Assembly (NCBI RefSeq): GCF_000143415.4
Contig: NW_003314399.1
Span: 86,909-150,908, forward strand
Length of the DNA: 64,000 nucleotides
From: Selaginella moellendorffii
Lineage: Eukaryota; Streptophyta; Lycopodiopsida; Selaginellales; Selaginellaceae
Direction: 5' to 3'
Shown here: positions 8,902-22,000 of the stretch, one piece after another
Position numbering within the stretch: the first letter of the stretch is position 1
Layout: every line of letters begins with the position of its first letter
Program-made: the position numbers and the translations under genes
Notes under the pieces: generated by a model
What the model was told of the DNA's origin: nothing
Seen by the model: the letters and a program-made list of their open reading frames with translations, nothing else
The model's database searches: none

Positions 8902-10684
8902 TGTGAGACACAAAATCCCTAGGCCCCAAAGTGGAGCCGAAAGGGTGCCATGTGGTAGTGGCCGAAGTGAAAGCCAAACGAGCGTAACACGTTTGGACTA
9001 AAAGCTCCGACTTGAAAAGGTCGAGAGTGGGAGTGGAACTTCCAACAAAGTGCTCGAGGAATGAGCACGAAGCGAGCAATAAGCAAGGCTCCAAAAAGGG
9101 ACCCAAAAAGGACCAACACATGACATGTGGAAAAGTCCGAGATGAACCCAAGATGGACCCAAGTTGGGGTCCAAAGTGGAGTCTGAAGTGAAGTCCAAGA
9201 TGGACCCAAGCTGGGGTCCAAAGTGGAGTCCAAAGTGGAGTCCAAGATGGACCCGAATTGGAGTCCGAAGTGGAGTCCGAAGTGGAGTCCGAGAAGGACC
9301 CGAGATGGACCCGAGATGGACCCGAGATGGAGTCCGAGATGGAGTCAGAGATGGATCCGAGATGGACCCGAGATGGATCCGAGATGGAGTTCGACATGGA
9401 ACCGAGATGGAGTCTAAGATGGACCCGAGATGGAGTCCGAGATGGAGTCCGAGATGGACTCGAGATGGAGTTCGAGATGGAGTCCGAGATGGACCCGAGA
9501 TGGATCTAAGATGGAACCGGGACCGAGACCGAGACCGAGACCGAGTCTGAGTCTGAAACCGGGACCGAGACCGAGTCTGAGTCCGAAACCAGGACCGAGA
9601 CCGAATCTGAGTGCGAGTTCAATTCCGAGTCCGAGTCCGAATACTAATACAGGCAGTTGGGTGAAAGCCCAAAGCGATCGTCCCCCAGGGGGTGGGGGGC
9701 TGCGGGGGGTTCCAAAAGTATAGTAGGGAGAGTATGGGGGTTGGAGCCCAGTGAAGCCAGTTTGGCCAGGAAAGGCCAGTTTGGCCCAGGAGAGGCCAGT
9801 TTGGCCCAGGAAGGCCATACCCAGTGTTGGGTGATGAGCTGACCATTGGGAAGTCCAAGACTAAAGTGAATACGGACCGACAAGCGGGGTAGCTTGGTGA
9901 AGTATTCAAGAGCCGGCTCTAGTTCCCCCGAGAGATCGAATGGTCGATGCTTCCAGTCCAAGTGTGGGTGGCACTACCTCTTTGGATACCTAGTGTGGCT
10001 CAACGGAACCTCGCTCTAAGCCCATGGCTAGAGCACCAAAAGGGCGAAAGGTGGGGACAGTACCCATGAGGCTCGCGTAAGGCCACGGTGTTCCAAAATG
10101 TTGTCCCAAAGTCCCAAACGGTGAAAAGGAAGAGGAGTAATCCTCTAGTGCAGTGACCAAGGATATGGTCACATGGTGAGAAGTCTTAAAGGATAGTGGG
10201 ACTTAAAGGTCGGGCCTGCGGGCCTTGATCCAATGGCAGTGTTGGCGAACACAGCCATGGACGGAAAGGGACTTGGTGAGGACTGGAAAAGGGATATTGG
10301 GGAAGGCTATTCCCCATGTCGGTGGGCATTCTAAGGATGCTAAGGAGTAGATCTAGGATGATCACTCATGGATGGATGGCCCACTCTTTGAGAGACGAGA
10401 CTATGATGCAGGTGGCGTTAGACCACCGGTGTGACCAAGGTAAATGGGCATGGCCTTAGTGTAACGGGCCGATACGTCGGTGGTATCTTGGGGTGTCGGT
10501 CATGGGATTGGACACGTAGAGCACTTGGACCAAGTGCAAAGGTTGAGTGGCATGGATGCCATTCTCAGGGCTAGCAAGCCCCAAGTCCTAACTGGGACAT
10601 ATGGAGGTTGTGAATGAGACTCCTCCAAGTGGTCGGAGATGCGGTTAAGTGACTGAAGTAAAATGGAAAATTTAGTCGCCTACA
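8902..10684 (+). repeat. LTR 2 of the non-coding family (1783 bp)
   Basis: It starts TGTGAGACACAAAATCCC and ends TTAGTCGCCTACA. It is an inverted homologue of LTR 1 with a shorter minisatellite (about 9150-9650), built of the reverse-complement units GATGGAGTCCGA and GATGGACCCGA. Confidence 0.8.
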
Positions 10685-13165
10685 ACGTGATTCCCTACGC
10701 TGGTGCACCAACTTATACTTAGAGTGTGCTACAGACCACAACTTAGGAACCTAGTTCCTCCGCACTGCCAAGTCCTCTCACTTGACAAGTTTGTGATCAT
10801 GCATGGACTCCTCAATGTTTGGCCCCATGGGCCACCCCTTTGAAGTTGGCTCCTTCAACAAAGGTATTTGTTCCTCTGACTTGCCAATCTCACTTAGGAA
10901 GTCATCTAGCCACCGTAACATGGTTCATGCATAAGTGTAAAAGTCCTCAACCATTGACTTTCGTTCAAAGCCCTCTCTTTGAACACTCGGGAACTACTTC
11001 CCCAACTTTGATAGCCTCGCCTCATGGCAAGTTTCAAGACCACACTTCTGCTATGCTACTCTAATTTTGCGCGTTTTATGAACCATTTACACTTGGCTTT
11101 CTAGGTATCAAGCTACCTAGAATTGTCTTTGGGAACCTTTGCAGGAACTCTGTCCTTTAACTTGCTAAGGTGTCTCTTTTCGCAAGCTTTCTAATTGCCA
11201 TATAGTCTAATATAGACAATTCCATGCTCTAGACTCTCTATAGCATCACGGTTGCTAGTAACAACATGCTCAAACAGCCACTTGATTCTCCACTCTCAAC
11301 TTGCATAACCACCATTGGCCATGCCTGTCGATTCCTATGGTTTGGTTCCATCCCTTTATTACTTGCTTTTGGCCTCACATATTCCTTTGGTTACTCTCCT
11401 CCAGATTAGGAAGATAGCTTTGCACTTTCTACCATGCTTTAGCAAATATTTATAAGGATGAACCTACCCGATAGCCTAGGGAGTTCCTCAATCCGGGTAT
11501 GCTCACTTTATAATCCCACACACTGGGATTAACGTTGCTACTTATGGGCCTTTATATGCCCATCATTAGCCTTTGCCAAAATCCCTTTTTAGTTTTGTCC
11601 AATTCGAGTAAGCGGACTTCTCCCATCTCCACAACTTTGGACGTTTGGATAGCACCTCCTATTCATCATTTGTTAGGGACTTTGTCCCTTGGGCCTTATC
11701 TTTTGCCCTCATGACACCAAACACCACCTTTTGGTGTTCTAGAGTGTTTGGGTGTCCCAATGATGGCCTCTCTGACAATGAGCATTCCCTTTTTGATATT
11801 GACTTACTATATCACAACATAAGCAATTTATCCCCCATAAGGGTATATCTAACTTCCTTATCTCAATAAGAAGTCTTAGGTAGTTGCCTTCTACCAATTT
11901 ATCGAATTATTTTGCACCTTTTGCTTAGTTGCCTCATAGTTGTCAAGTCCTATAACTTATTGCTAGTGCTTCCACACCTTCATCATTATTTGGGTCACCA
12001 CACTCTAACCACATGCCTTCTAGCTTAGGCTATACCATTCTCATTTCCATTGGGATTCCTTTGGAAGGGGTTCTCATGAACCGACCAACTTGACCTCAAG
12101 GCAGCACACCTTAGTACATTCGGTGTCTCCACACCATCGGCTCCACAAGCCTACCTTTATGACACTTCTTACTTGTGTCTAAGTCTTTTGCCAAGACCAA
12201 TACGGTTGTCTCTTATGCCAATTATCCATTAGCACTACACCATAGAGTTCACGCACAACTTTGTGTCAAAGATGTTTTCTTTCGGTCCGGGAAACTCTTT
12301 CCCACGACTTTAACATGGCACCTTCTGCCATCAATGAGTTACATACTGTTCTCATGCTTAGATCTCAAGATCCTCCCCATCTTTTGTGGGGCACCACACA
12401 CTTCAGTCCAAATGCTTCCATCAATCCTTTAGGATTATTCTTTAACTGTATTGGAGTTATCCAACTTTTTGGACTTTGCTAATGCGACAACCCATGAGGT
12501 TCTACTTTTGAGGTGTCAACTCACTGGAATACAACTTTTTGTATTCATGTCCTACTCACAAGGACCATCTTTGCAAGTGTTACTCCAACACTTGATTTTG
12601 TTCTCTAAGGGCAACCTTTTGCCCTTTATGACCACTTGTCCATGTGAGGAGAATACCAACTCATCCTCTAAGTACACCCCTAACTCCTTGGGTTGTTCCA
12701 GCATTTATTAGAGGTAGCCCCGGCTACCATTTCAAGGATTTGTGTCCTCTTTCGTATTTAAACTCCCACAGTCACCAATTTCGGTCCCAAACTTAGACCA
12801 GCCTCAACTACATGAGGGTAATTTTGTGACTCCTTTATTATTTCGGAGTCTGCATCTTTCCCATGATCCCAACTATAGTTGTTTACCACGACCATATTAG
12901 CTAGTTTTCTGCATCAAACGCTCATCTGGATCACACCCTCAACTCTCTGAGGAAACCCTTATACTGTTCCCAAGATCCCAAAGTCATTCCCTTACTGGCC
13001 TTTTTCCATCCACCACATTGCGCACAAGTTCACGTATGAACTTGAGTGAAGAGCCATGTCCTCTCGACATGCTACTCCTCGAGCATAGGTCCATACCTAG
13101 GACCTTCCAATTTCAATACAAGTGGTGATATACTTGGCCACCAATAAGAGTCAGACTAAGGAATA

Positions 13166-13177
13166 GCTCTGATACCA
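13166..13177 (-). other. primer binding site, initiator-Met tRNA type, copy 3
   Basis: The minus strand reads TGGTATCAGAGC, three bases from the LTR 3 end. This is the standard plant initiator-Met-tRNA-complementary primer site. Confidence 0.8.
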
Positions 13178-13180
13178 AAT

Positions 13181-14806
13181 TGTAAGCGACTAATGTTTCC
13201 ATTGTACTTTGGTCACTTAACCATATTTCCGACCACTTGGAGGAGTCTCATTCACAACCTCCATAAGTCCAATTCAGGACTTGGGGCTTGCTCGCCTCGA
13301 GAATGGCATCCATGCCACTCAACCTTTGCACTTGGTCCAAGTGCTCCACGTGTCCGATCCCACAATCGACACCACAAGGTACCACCGACATATCAGCCCA
13401 TTACGCTAGGCCATACCCATTCACCTTGGTCACATCGGTGGTCTAACACTATCTGCATTGCAATCCCGTCTCTCCAAGACTGGGGCATTCGTCCATGAGT
13501 GGTCCTCCTAAATCCACTCTTTAGCATCCCTAAGATGCTCACAGACATGGGGAATAGCCTTCCCCAATATCTCCTTTCCGGTCCTCACCAAGTTCCTTTC
13601 TGTCCATGGCTGTGTTCGCCAACACTGCCACTGGATCAAGGCCCACAGGCCCGACCACTAAGTCCCACAGTCCTCTGGGACTTCCTCACCGTGTGACTAT
13701 GTCCTTGGTCACCACACCAGAGGGCTACTCCTCTTCTTTTCCACATCCTGGGACTTTGGGACAACATTTCGGAACACCGTGGCCCTACGCGGGCCTTCCC
13801 CACCTTCGGCCTTTGGGTTCTCTAGCCAAGAGCTTAGAGTGAGGTTCTGTTGAGCCATGCCTCGTATCCAAGTAAGTAGTGCCACCCACACTTGGATTGG
13901 AAGCATTGACCATTCGATCTCTCGGGGGAACTAGAGCCGGCTCTTGAACACTTCACCAAGCTACCCCACTTGTCGGTCCATATTCACTCTAGTCTTGGAC
14001 TTATCAATGGTCAGCTCATCACCCAACACCTGGGTACAGCCTTCCTGGGCCAAACTGGCCTTTTTTGGCCAAACTAGCTCCTTGGGGACAATTGCTTTGG
14101 GCTTTCACCCAACTGCCTGTATTAGTATTTGGACTCAGACTCGGACTCGGACTCAGTCTCGGTCTCGGTCCCGGTTTCGGACTTGGACTCGGTCTCGGTC
14201 TTGATCTCGGTCCCGGTCCCAGTTCCATCTCAGACTCCATCTCGGACTCCATCTCGGGTCCATCTCGGGTCCATCTCGGACTCCATCTTTGGTCCATCTC
14301 AGACTCCATCTTGGGTCCATATTGGGTCCTCCTTGGACTCCATCTCAGACTCCAACTCGGGTCCATCTCAGACTCCATCTCAGACTCCATCTCAGACTTC
14401 ATCTTGGGTCCATCTCGGATCCATCTTGGACTCCATCTCGGATCCATCTCGGGTCTATCCCGGGTCCACCTTGGATCCATCTTGGACTCCATCTTGGATC
14501 CATCTCAGACTCCATCTTGGATCCATCTTGGACTCCATCTTGGATCCATCTCGGACTCCATCTCGGGTCCATTTCGGACTCCATCTCGGGTCCATCTCGG
14601 GTCCCTTTCCTAGAGACTCACTTATCTCTCACTTCATGTTTGTTCCTTGAGCACTTCATTGGGAGTTCCACTCCTGCTCTTGGCCTTTCAAGTTGGAGTT
14701 TTCAGTCCAAACGTGTTATGCTCGTTTGGCTTTCGCTTCGGCCACTACCACATGGCACCCTTCCGGCTCGGCTCCACTTTGGGGCCTAGGGATTATATGT
14801 CTCACA
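13181..14806 (-). repeat. LTR 3 of the non-coding family (1626 bp)
   Basis: Minus-strand ends are TGTGAGACATATAATCCC and TTAGTCGCTTACA. The minisatellite at about 14130-14610 is shorter and more diverged (many TTGGATCCATC units) than in LTR 1. Confidence 0.8.
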
Positions 14807-17800
14807 ACTCCACCACCCATAGACGAAGTTCGATGTCCTTATTGAACGATAAACTATTTTATAAAGTAATACCAACATGTATTACCCTTTCCATCCTTGG
14901 CACCTTGCCAATATTTGTCAATGGTTTGACACTGAAGGCTCACCATGCCTTGTTCACCCTCTAAAGAGCATAGTCTCTCCAACTTAGAAACTCATTCGAC
15001 CACTTGTGATGGTTCTCTCGTTTTATTGGTTTAGTTCTCGCTAAACTTGTTAGAAACACCTTCTCTAACTCAATCCCACTACTCATTCTCGAGTAGTCTC
15101 AATTTCCATCGATATAACCCTTGCACTTTGGAACTTTTAATTCTAACTTCTCGGAGTTAATTTCCTGGATGTCTCTGACACCTTGCATTACACATATTAT
15201 GCAACTCCACTTCCCCATCCTAGAAAGTTCTCTACTTAAGGGCACCATCATCCTCTCTTCTACTTCATGCTACCTTTAACACTAAATTCTAGTTATCATA
15301 ATTTGTGCTAAGGCTGTCCACGGCTCTATCATTTGGCTACCTTACAACTCCTTCCTTTTGAGCTTTTACTTTCGCCAAATCGGAGCAATTGGGAATCCAT
15401 CCTTGGAAACACATTGCCTTCCTCACAATCTGTTAGCAACCAACACCTTCGTGTTCCTGTCCTAACCTTGTTATTTGGATTCCTTCCCATGATTCCCATG
15501 GCTCTATTTTTTTTTTTTTTTTTTTCTGGCCATTAATCTTTGCTCCTATCCTTTGATTGTTGCACCCAGCAACATAAGATTGCTACCTCCATTTCCGAGG
15601 TATCCTTTCAATTCCATAACAAGGACTTTGCTTTGCCAAGTCCAGAGGGTGTTCACCCCTAGTACATCTCTTTAACATTTTCTGCTATGGGCTCTATCCA
15701 CGGCCTAACTTTGTGACCCTCTCAAGGGTCTTTTATAGAGACTACTTTCTTCAGACATGCTATGCCATTGCATTGACATAACTCATTTCCCTTAGGTGTT
15801 CTTCCCATTTGGTCATCTTGACCAAGCCAAACCATTCTCAATAGTTCAAGTCAACACTTTGAATTAGGAACTTTATTCCTTAACTTCATAAGGACTTTGT
15901 CCTTATTTTAGCCATAAGATCACCTAATGATCTAACCTTGGCACCTTAACAGGTTTGCCAATAGGTATTAAGTTTTCTAGACCTTTAAATTGTTCACCAT
16001 AACCCTGGGGGCATCCTCCACACTTGGCGGTGCACCCAAGCCAACCCTTCCAGCCAAGGGTCCATGGCAAGTGAGACTAGGTGTCCCCATCTCCTTCACC
16101 ATGTCTTTAGTGCCACTTGCACCAAAGTGCTCAAGTTAGGTATGCCAAGCTACTCTAAGCAATTTAACCATGCATCACGACTCCGGGGCATCCCTTGCTT
16201 AGTGGTGTGCCCAAGCTAGTCTCCTTACTAAGAGTCCATGACCACCGAAATATAAATGTCCTCATATTCCAAACCATCACTATGCCCTAGTGAGTTGGGA
16301 CTTGAACCCAAGCACTAGAGGGTCGGGACTCGAACCCAACCTCCATATATGCATCTACGGATGGAATCACCCAGGATGCCTGGTGTGATTCCCCACGCCG
16401 GTGCACCAACTTATACTTAAAGTGTGCTACAGACCACAACTTAGGAACCTAGTTCCTCCGCACTGCCAAGTCCTCTCACTTGACAAGTTTGTGATCATGC
16501 ATGGACTCCTCAATGCTTGGCCCCATGGGCCACCCCTTTGAAGTTGGCTCCTTCAACAAAGGTATTTGTTCCCCCGACTTGCCAATCTCACTTAGGAAGT
16601 CATCTAGCCACCATCATGCATAAGCGTAAAAGTCCTCAACCATTGACTTTCGTTCAAAGCCCTCTCTTTGAACACTCGGGAACTACTTCCCCAACTTTGA
16701 TAGCCTCGCCTCATGGCAAGTTTCAAGACCACGCTTCTGCTACACTACTCTGATTTTGCGCGTTTTATGAACCATTTACACTTAGCTTTCTAGGTATCAA
16801 GCTACCTAGAATTGTCTTTGGGAACCTTTGCAGGAACTTTGTCCTTTAGCTTGCTAAGGTCTCTCCTTTCGCAAACTTTCTAATTGCCATATGGTCTAAT
16901 ATAGACAATTCCATGCTCTAGACTCTCTATAGCATCACGGTTGCTATATAGCCCTAAGATGCTCACAGACATGGGGAATAGCCTTCCCCAATATCTCCTT
17001 TCCGGTCCTCACCAAGTTCCTTTCTGTCCATGGCTGTGTTCGCCAACACTGCCACTGGATCAAGGCCCACAGGCCCGACCACTAAGTCCCACAGTCCTCT
17101 GGGACTTCCTCACCGTGTGACTATGTCCTTGGTCACCACACCAGAGGGCTACTCCTCTTCTTTTCCACAGCCTGGGACTTTGGGACAACATTTCGGAACA
17201 CCGTGGCCCTACGCGGGCCTTCCCCACCTTCGGCCTTTGGGTTCTCTAGCCAAGAGCTTAGAGTGAGGTTCTGTTGAGCCATGCCTCGTATCCAAGTAAG
17301 TAGTGCCACCCACACTTGGATTGGAAGCATTGACCATTCGATCTCTCGGGGGAACTAGAGCCGGCTCTTGAACACTTCACCAAGCTACCCCACTTGTCGG
17401 TCCATATTCACTCTAGTCTTGGACTTATCAATGGTCAGCTCATCACCCAACACCTGGGTACAGCCTTCCTAGGCCAAACTAGCTCCTTGGGGACAATTGC
17501 TTTGGGCTTTCACCCAACTGCCTGTATTAGTATTTGGACTCAGACTCGGACTCGGACTCAGTCTCGGTCTCGGTCCCGGTTTCGGACTTGGACTCGGTCT
17601 CGGTCTCGGTCCCGGTCCCGGTCCCGGTTCCATCTCGGACTCCATCTCGGGTCCATCTCGAACTCCATCTCGAACTCCATCTATGGTCCATCTCGGGTCC
17701 ATCTCGAGTCCACCTCGAACTCCATCTCGGACTCCATCTCAAGTCCATCTCGGACTCCATCTCAAATCCATCTCGGACTCCATCTCGGGTCCATCTCGGG

Positions 17801-18079
17801 TCCACCTCGGACTCCATCTTGGATCCATCTCGGACTCCATTTCGAGTCCATCTCGGGTCCATCTCGGGTCCATCTCGGGTCCCTTTTCTAGAGACTCACT
17901 TATCTCTCACTTCATACTTGTTCCTCGAGCACTTCATTGGGAGTTCCACTCCCGCTCTCGACCTTTCAAGGCAGAATTTTTAGTCCAAATGTGTTACGCT
18001 CGTTTGGCTTTCGCTTCAGCCACTACCACGTGGCACCCTTTCGGCTCCACTTTGGGGCCTAGGGATTTTGTGTCTCACA
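14807..18079 (-). mobile_element. non-coding LTR element copy 4, internally deleted
   Basis: Forward order is the inverted 3' internal segment (14807-16390, homologous to 7322-8901), then internal 5' sequence (16390-16946, homologous to 10690-11250), then a jump at about 16946-16952 into the middle of an LTR that ends at 18079. The jump removes the rest of the internal region, the primer site and the inner end of the LTR. A run of about 20 T at 15508-15528 is an expansion absent from the homologous site near 8195. Confidence 0.65.
16952..18079 (-). repeat. LTR 4, truncated
   Basis: It is nearly identical to 13524-14806 and ends TGTGAGACACAAAATCC on the minus strand at 18079. It lacks the first 340 bp or so on the forward side. 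The minisatellite (about 17535-17885) is the shortest of the four. Confidence 0.75.
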
Positions 18080-18349
18080 AACAAGACCATCTCCCACAGA
18101 AAGTGGAGCTGAAGGACGTGCAGCGAGAAGTGGAAGTAGCGACATCTCATAATGTTATGCCAAATGAAGAGCATCGTCAAGGGTGGTTGGAGCAAGTGCA
18201 TGTATAAGTCCTACAAAATCTTGATGAAGTGTTGGCCACAACATTCCTAGCTTGATCCACTTCAACATATTTGGCTCCGCATGAAACAAGAGGCTTCGGA
18301 AACGAATGCCAAATTGCATCATTGACTCAGATGGTCCTTAACAAAGATG

Positions 18350-18545
18350 ATACAATTGTTGAAAGGCATCATCACAATTATTAGTATATCTAAATGCGTG
18401 TTTAAAGACATCCAGGAGAATACTCCAATCCCCACGAGTGGTTGCACTCAAACCATTATACCACTGCAGTGTTGTCCCTTGGAGACATGTGAGAAACTTA
18501 TCATGCGAAGAATGATATGTGGCAATGTCGCGAATGTGACTTTGG
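18350..18545 (-). pseudogene. Ty3/gypsy gag remnant
   Basis: The minus-strand translation gives a readable stretch with FLTCLQGTTLQWYNGL followed by WSILLDVFKHAFRY, the typical plant Ty3/gypsy Gag core (a G-x-A/T-L-x-W-F/Y motif, then a downstream helix). No start codon, zinc knuckle or pol follows. It may derive from an autonomous relative; the rest of 18080-19050 shows nothing else I can name. Confidence 0.5.
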
Positions 18546-19079
18546 GTATCGAAAGTTACTTGTTAGCTAATCCTTTCGGATATTCTTACCTTACTGCCAC
18601 GACGGCAGGAGGACAGTATTGCTGGACCCGTTATCAGTCTCCACCTAAGCTAGTTGAGAAACTAGTCTTCATGTGTGCACTTGACCAAATGAGCATAAAG
18701 AAGGAATTCCTAAATGTTTATTTAGTCAAGCATATTTGACTTGGTTAGAGAAACTCATTTGTTGACTTGCACTTGCTAATGTTGGGAACCCCCGCGATAT
18801 TGAGCTTGGTCCCTCAATATTCGCTAGATGATAACTTACCGTGTCTGTTAAACACCCTCGCTATCATGCCCTTTGTGTTAGTCTCAATTCGGTTCCAAAT
18901 GCTAATTATGGAAAGTGTCTAGATTTTCTCATTTGGCATATCTATGAAATGTAGAGATTGGCTTGAACACAATGGTGTTCGTCCCGTGTCCAAATTCGCA
19001 ATCTAGCACTATTCCATATTTAGTAAGTTTTGAGCTTGTCCCAGAGACTAACTCTTGATACTAAGGGAAGCTTGGGGTG

Positions 19080-22000
19080 AAAGCCCAAAGCGTATAGTGG
19101 GTTCCAAATGTATAGTAGGGATAGTGGGTAGGTCAGGCATGGCCAACCAACCTGAGGCATAGTCTAGCTCCTGCTTGCATGCCTGTCCTTGTTCTGCATC
19201 CGACTTGAGTCTAAGCCCAAGTTCCATTCCATGCTAGCTGGTGGAGTACCCATGTCCTTGCGTTAGGCCACCAGTATGCCGAAATAGTGCCAGACTCCGT
19301 TTGGCTCCATTTTGCATGCTAGTCCTGGCAATGGGATGTTGGTTGCTTTAAGACTGTTCCAAGTCACTCCGGGCTCCTATCCCTTCGCTCCTTGGGCTGT
19401 ATGCTTGGGAGTTGCTCCATGATACGGTTCTATCACTCCTTGGCTCCATGTTTGGGAGTTTGGCACTGTTTCTTCGTTCAGTGGCCCAAGGCCTTAAACC
19501 TCGGGTTCCGCACCACTATCCTTTGGACATGTGGCATATGACATGTGGCATGTGTCACGTGGCATAAAGAGGTTTAGGTTCCGCTTCGTGGTGTTATCCT
19601 ATGGTAAATCACCATAGGATAAAGGGTCAAAACGACATGCGCTACATTTGGTATCAAAGGATGAGTCTCGACGAGTACTATCCCATGAGATTGAGCAACT
19701 AGTCTCGTTGCATACGCAGAGATGAAAACGATGATCTGAGTGGGTACATGTTTGGGTGCAAGGACTTCACAATTGTTCCTTGGAATGAATTTGGTTACCT
19801 TGTTGTACCTTATGATGTGAGCTTGCTCTTGGGCTCATAGGATGGATTTGAGGTTTACAATGTTGCACAAGTTTGTGCTTGGGCTTATGAGTGAGACACA
19901 TTAGCAACTCAAGATTACACTTTGAGTTGGCAGGATTAATGTTAGCCTATCAGTGGTTCCATAAGTTGTTCCAATGGTTCCATGAGTTGTTCCATGTACC
20001 GTGGGTGAAAATAAACCTTCCCTTGGTTTGCTATGAGTGGCAAATAGGCTGGTCTGTAGCTATTTAGCACAGCACTAGGAGATCCTTCCTAGGCATGATT
20101 ACAAGTGGATCATTCAAGATTGTAGGGATAAATCTATTGGTTCAAATAATCATTGCCGTGCTCTCTTATAAACTTTTCTTGGATTGAACTGAAGGCAGTG
20201 CGAAAGCAAGCTTGAGGTTTAGTCGGAGATGAGGCCGAAAAGAGAGTCCTCAGGGACAAAGGATCAAACACGTAAATCATTTTCTCTTCTTGAAGAAATG
20301 ATTTGCAACGAAGTGTGATTCATTGCTCGTGTTCATATTATGCAATCAAGAGTCCCTACCTTGATGCATGTTGGAAATGATGGTCTTGCAAGTGATGAGT
20401 CGTGGGATGGATAGCGATGAAACGCTAAACCATTTTGTCTAGGCTTGCTATTGGAAGATTTAAGTTACAATGCTCAATTCTTTTCCAGGGAACCTTGTTA
20501 TTACTCCTTAAGTAACTTGGTGTTGGATTAGTTTTGAGTTTGGTCGGAAAGAGAGTGCCATGAGTTTGTCCGTATTGTGAACAAAATTTAGTGGTGTTAG
20601 GTGTTGTAAATCTCTATCGGTGGAGTGTGGCATTTATGTTGCATTTTATTGAATTGAGTTTTCACTTGATATTCATATAAACCTTTGAAGTAATGACATT
20701 GGCATTGCTCATGCTGTTGCTCGATTGATGATCAAGTCATTGTGAGACTTATATCATATTCATGTGATAATGAGCAATGTGTTTACAATGTTACTCGGTT
20801 AAACAATGATCAACCCCAAAGTGGTTGATGGTGAAGGTAATCTACTTGCATGAAGTAGCATTGTAGTAGCTTTGACTAGATTCTCAAAGGTGATCCATTA
20901 TGCTAAGCTTAAATTGGTTCCTTAGTTCCTTGAGTTTGCCCATAAGGTGTTGGAAAAGGGTTATAGCATTCATTTGTTATAGCTCATCAATTGACTTGTT
21001 AGCACTTAGAGTAGATTATTGGATGAAGAAGATGTGTAGTTGAATCATTGACATTGCTAACACTTGTGTTAATGGAAGTGGCATTGTTATTTAAAGTGAT
21101 GAGGAATTCTCCTTAAAGCTTGATTTTTCATATCATTTTTCTTGTTAGTGTTTTAGCTTCACATTATATCTTGAAGGTGGTTGAAGAAGAGTGTTAGTGC
21201 AATATAGATATCCGAAGATATGGTTTTTGTGATCAAACCTTGAATGTTCATTTTGCATTTTGCAGATGTCGGTGTTGGATATTAGAAATATGGGTAAAGA
21301 TGTTTGAGGCTTAGGCATACTATGGGTCATGAGAATTGGTGTTGAGGTGAACTTATATGAAGTTGTAAGTAGGAGGAAGTTGGTTGAGTCTTGAAAGTTT
21401 GTATTCCTGGACTGAGAGTCATTCTTTCTCTAGGATGGAAAATTTTTCCACAAATTTTCTTAAGTTTTTCCAATGGCTGATCTATTGATTACCTTGCCCA
21501 AAAACCATTCCATTTTCGTAAGCTAGTACGAATTAGTGAAAGGGTTGGAGTTGACTTCGGTTGGTTTAGATCTTAGTAGGTAGTTTGTATGATGCGACCC
21601 GAAAAAGATGCTAACTTTTGGGGCTAAAGCAATTGAGTTGGATAGAGTCTGGTGTTGGTGTAGAAAAGTGGCTATTGTGCTTTTCTAAGAAGGGTGACTT
21701 TTGTGCCTTTCTTTTGTAGCGTTATGCTCGGTGGCAAGTTGCACTTTGCATTTCGTTAAGACTCTATGAGAGTAATGAGCTCTCACTGATCTTGACTTGG
21801 TCTTGGTGGCCCTGCACCTTGGCTGAGGATAGTGATGTCCAATTTAGTTGCTTGCAGTTGAGATGTTGGTACCCATATTATAGCTTTGTCTAAGTGGAGG
21901 TTGTGTACCAATATGAGTCTATCTTATGGTCTTTACTTTAGTTTCGACTAAGTGTTGGTCATGCATAACTAGCCTCTTCAAAGCATGCTCAAAGCTATTG

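Larger units (their letters stand above)
6590..10684 (+). mobile_element. non-coding LTR element copy 2 (3' half), plus orientation
   Basis: 6590-7322 is the inverted equivalent of 2100-2852. 7322-8901 is the 3' internal segment. A purine tract follows, then the 3' LTR. The 5' side is cut off by LTR 1. No gag or pol similarity is seen. The purine tract and the TGTGAGAC start fix the orientation. At 10684 the LTR joins the internal sequence of yet another copy at the same point where the Tf1/sushi-like element sits in copy 1. Confidence 0.7.
10685..14806 (-). mobile_element. non-coding LTR element copy 3: LTR 3, primer site and internal 5' part
   Basis: On the minus strand this is LTR 3 (14806-13181), primer site (13177-13166), then 2.5 kb of internal sequence to 10685, homologous to 2078-4582. 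Its 3' internal half is missing here because LTR 2 joins at the boundary. LTR 3 is also flanked upstream (14807) by the purine tract and internal end of copy 4, so it serves both neighbours, as expected after LTR-LTR recombination. Confidence 0.65.
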
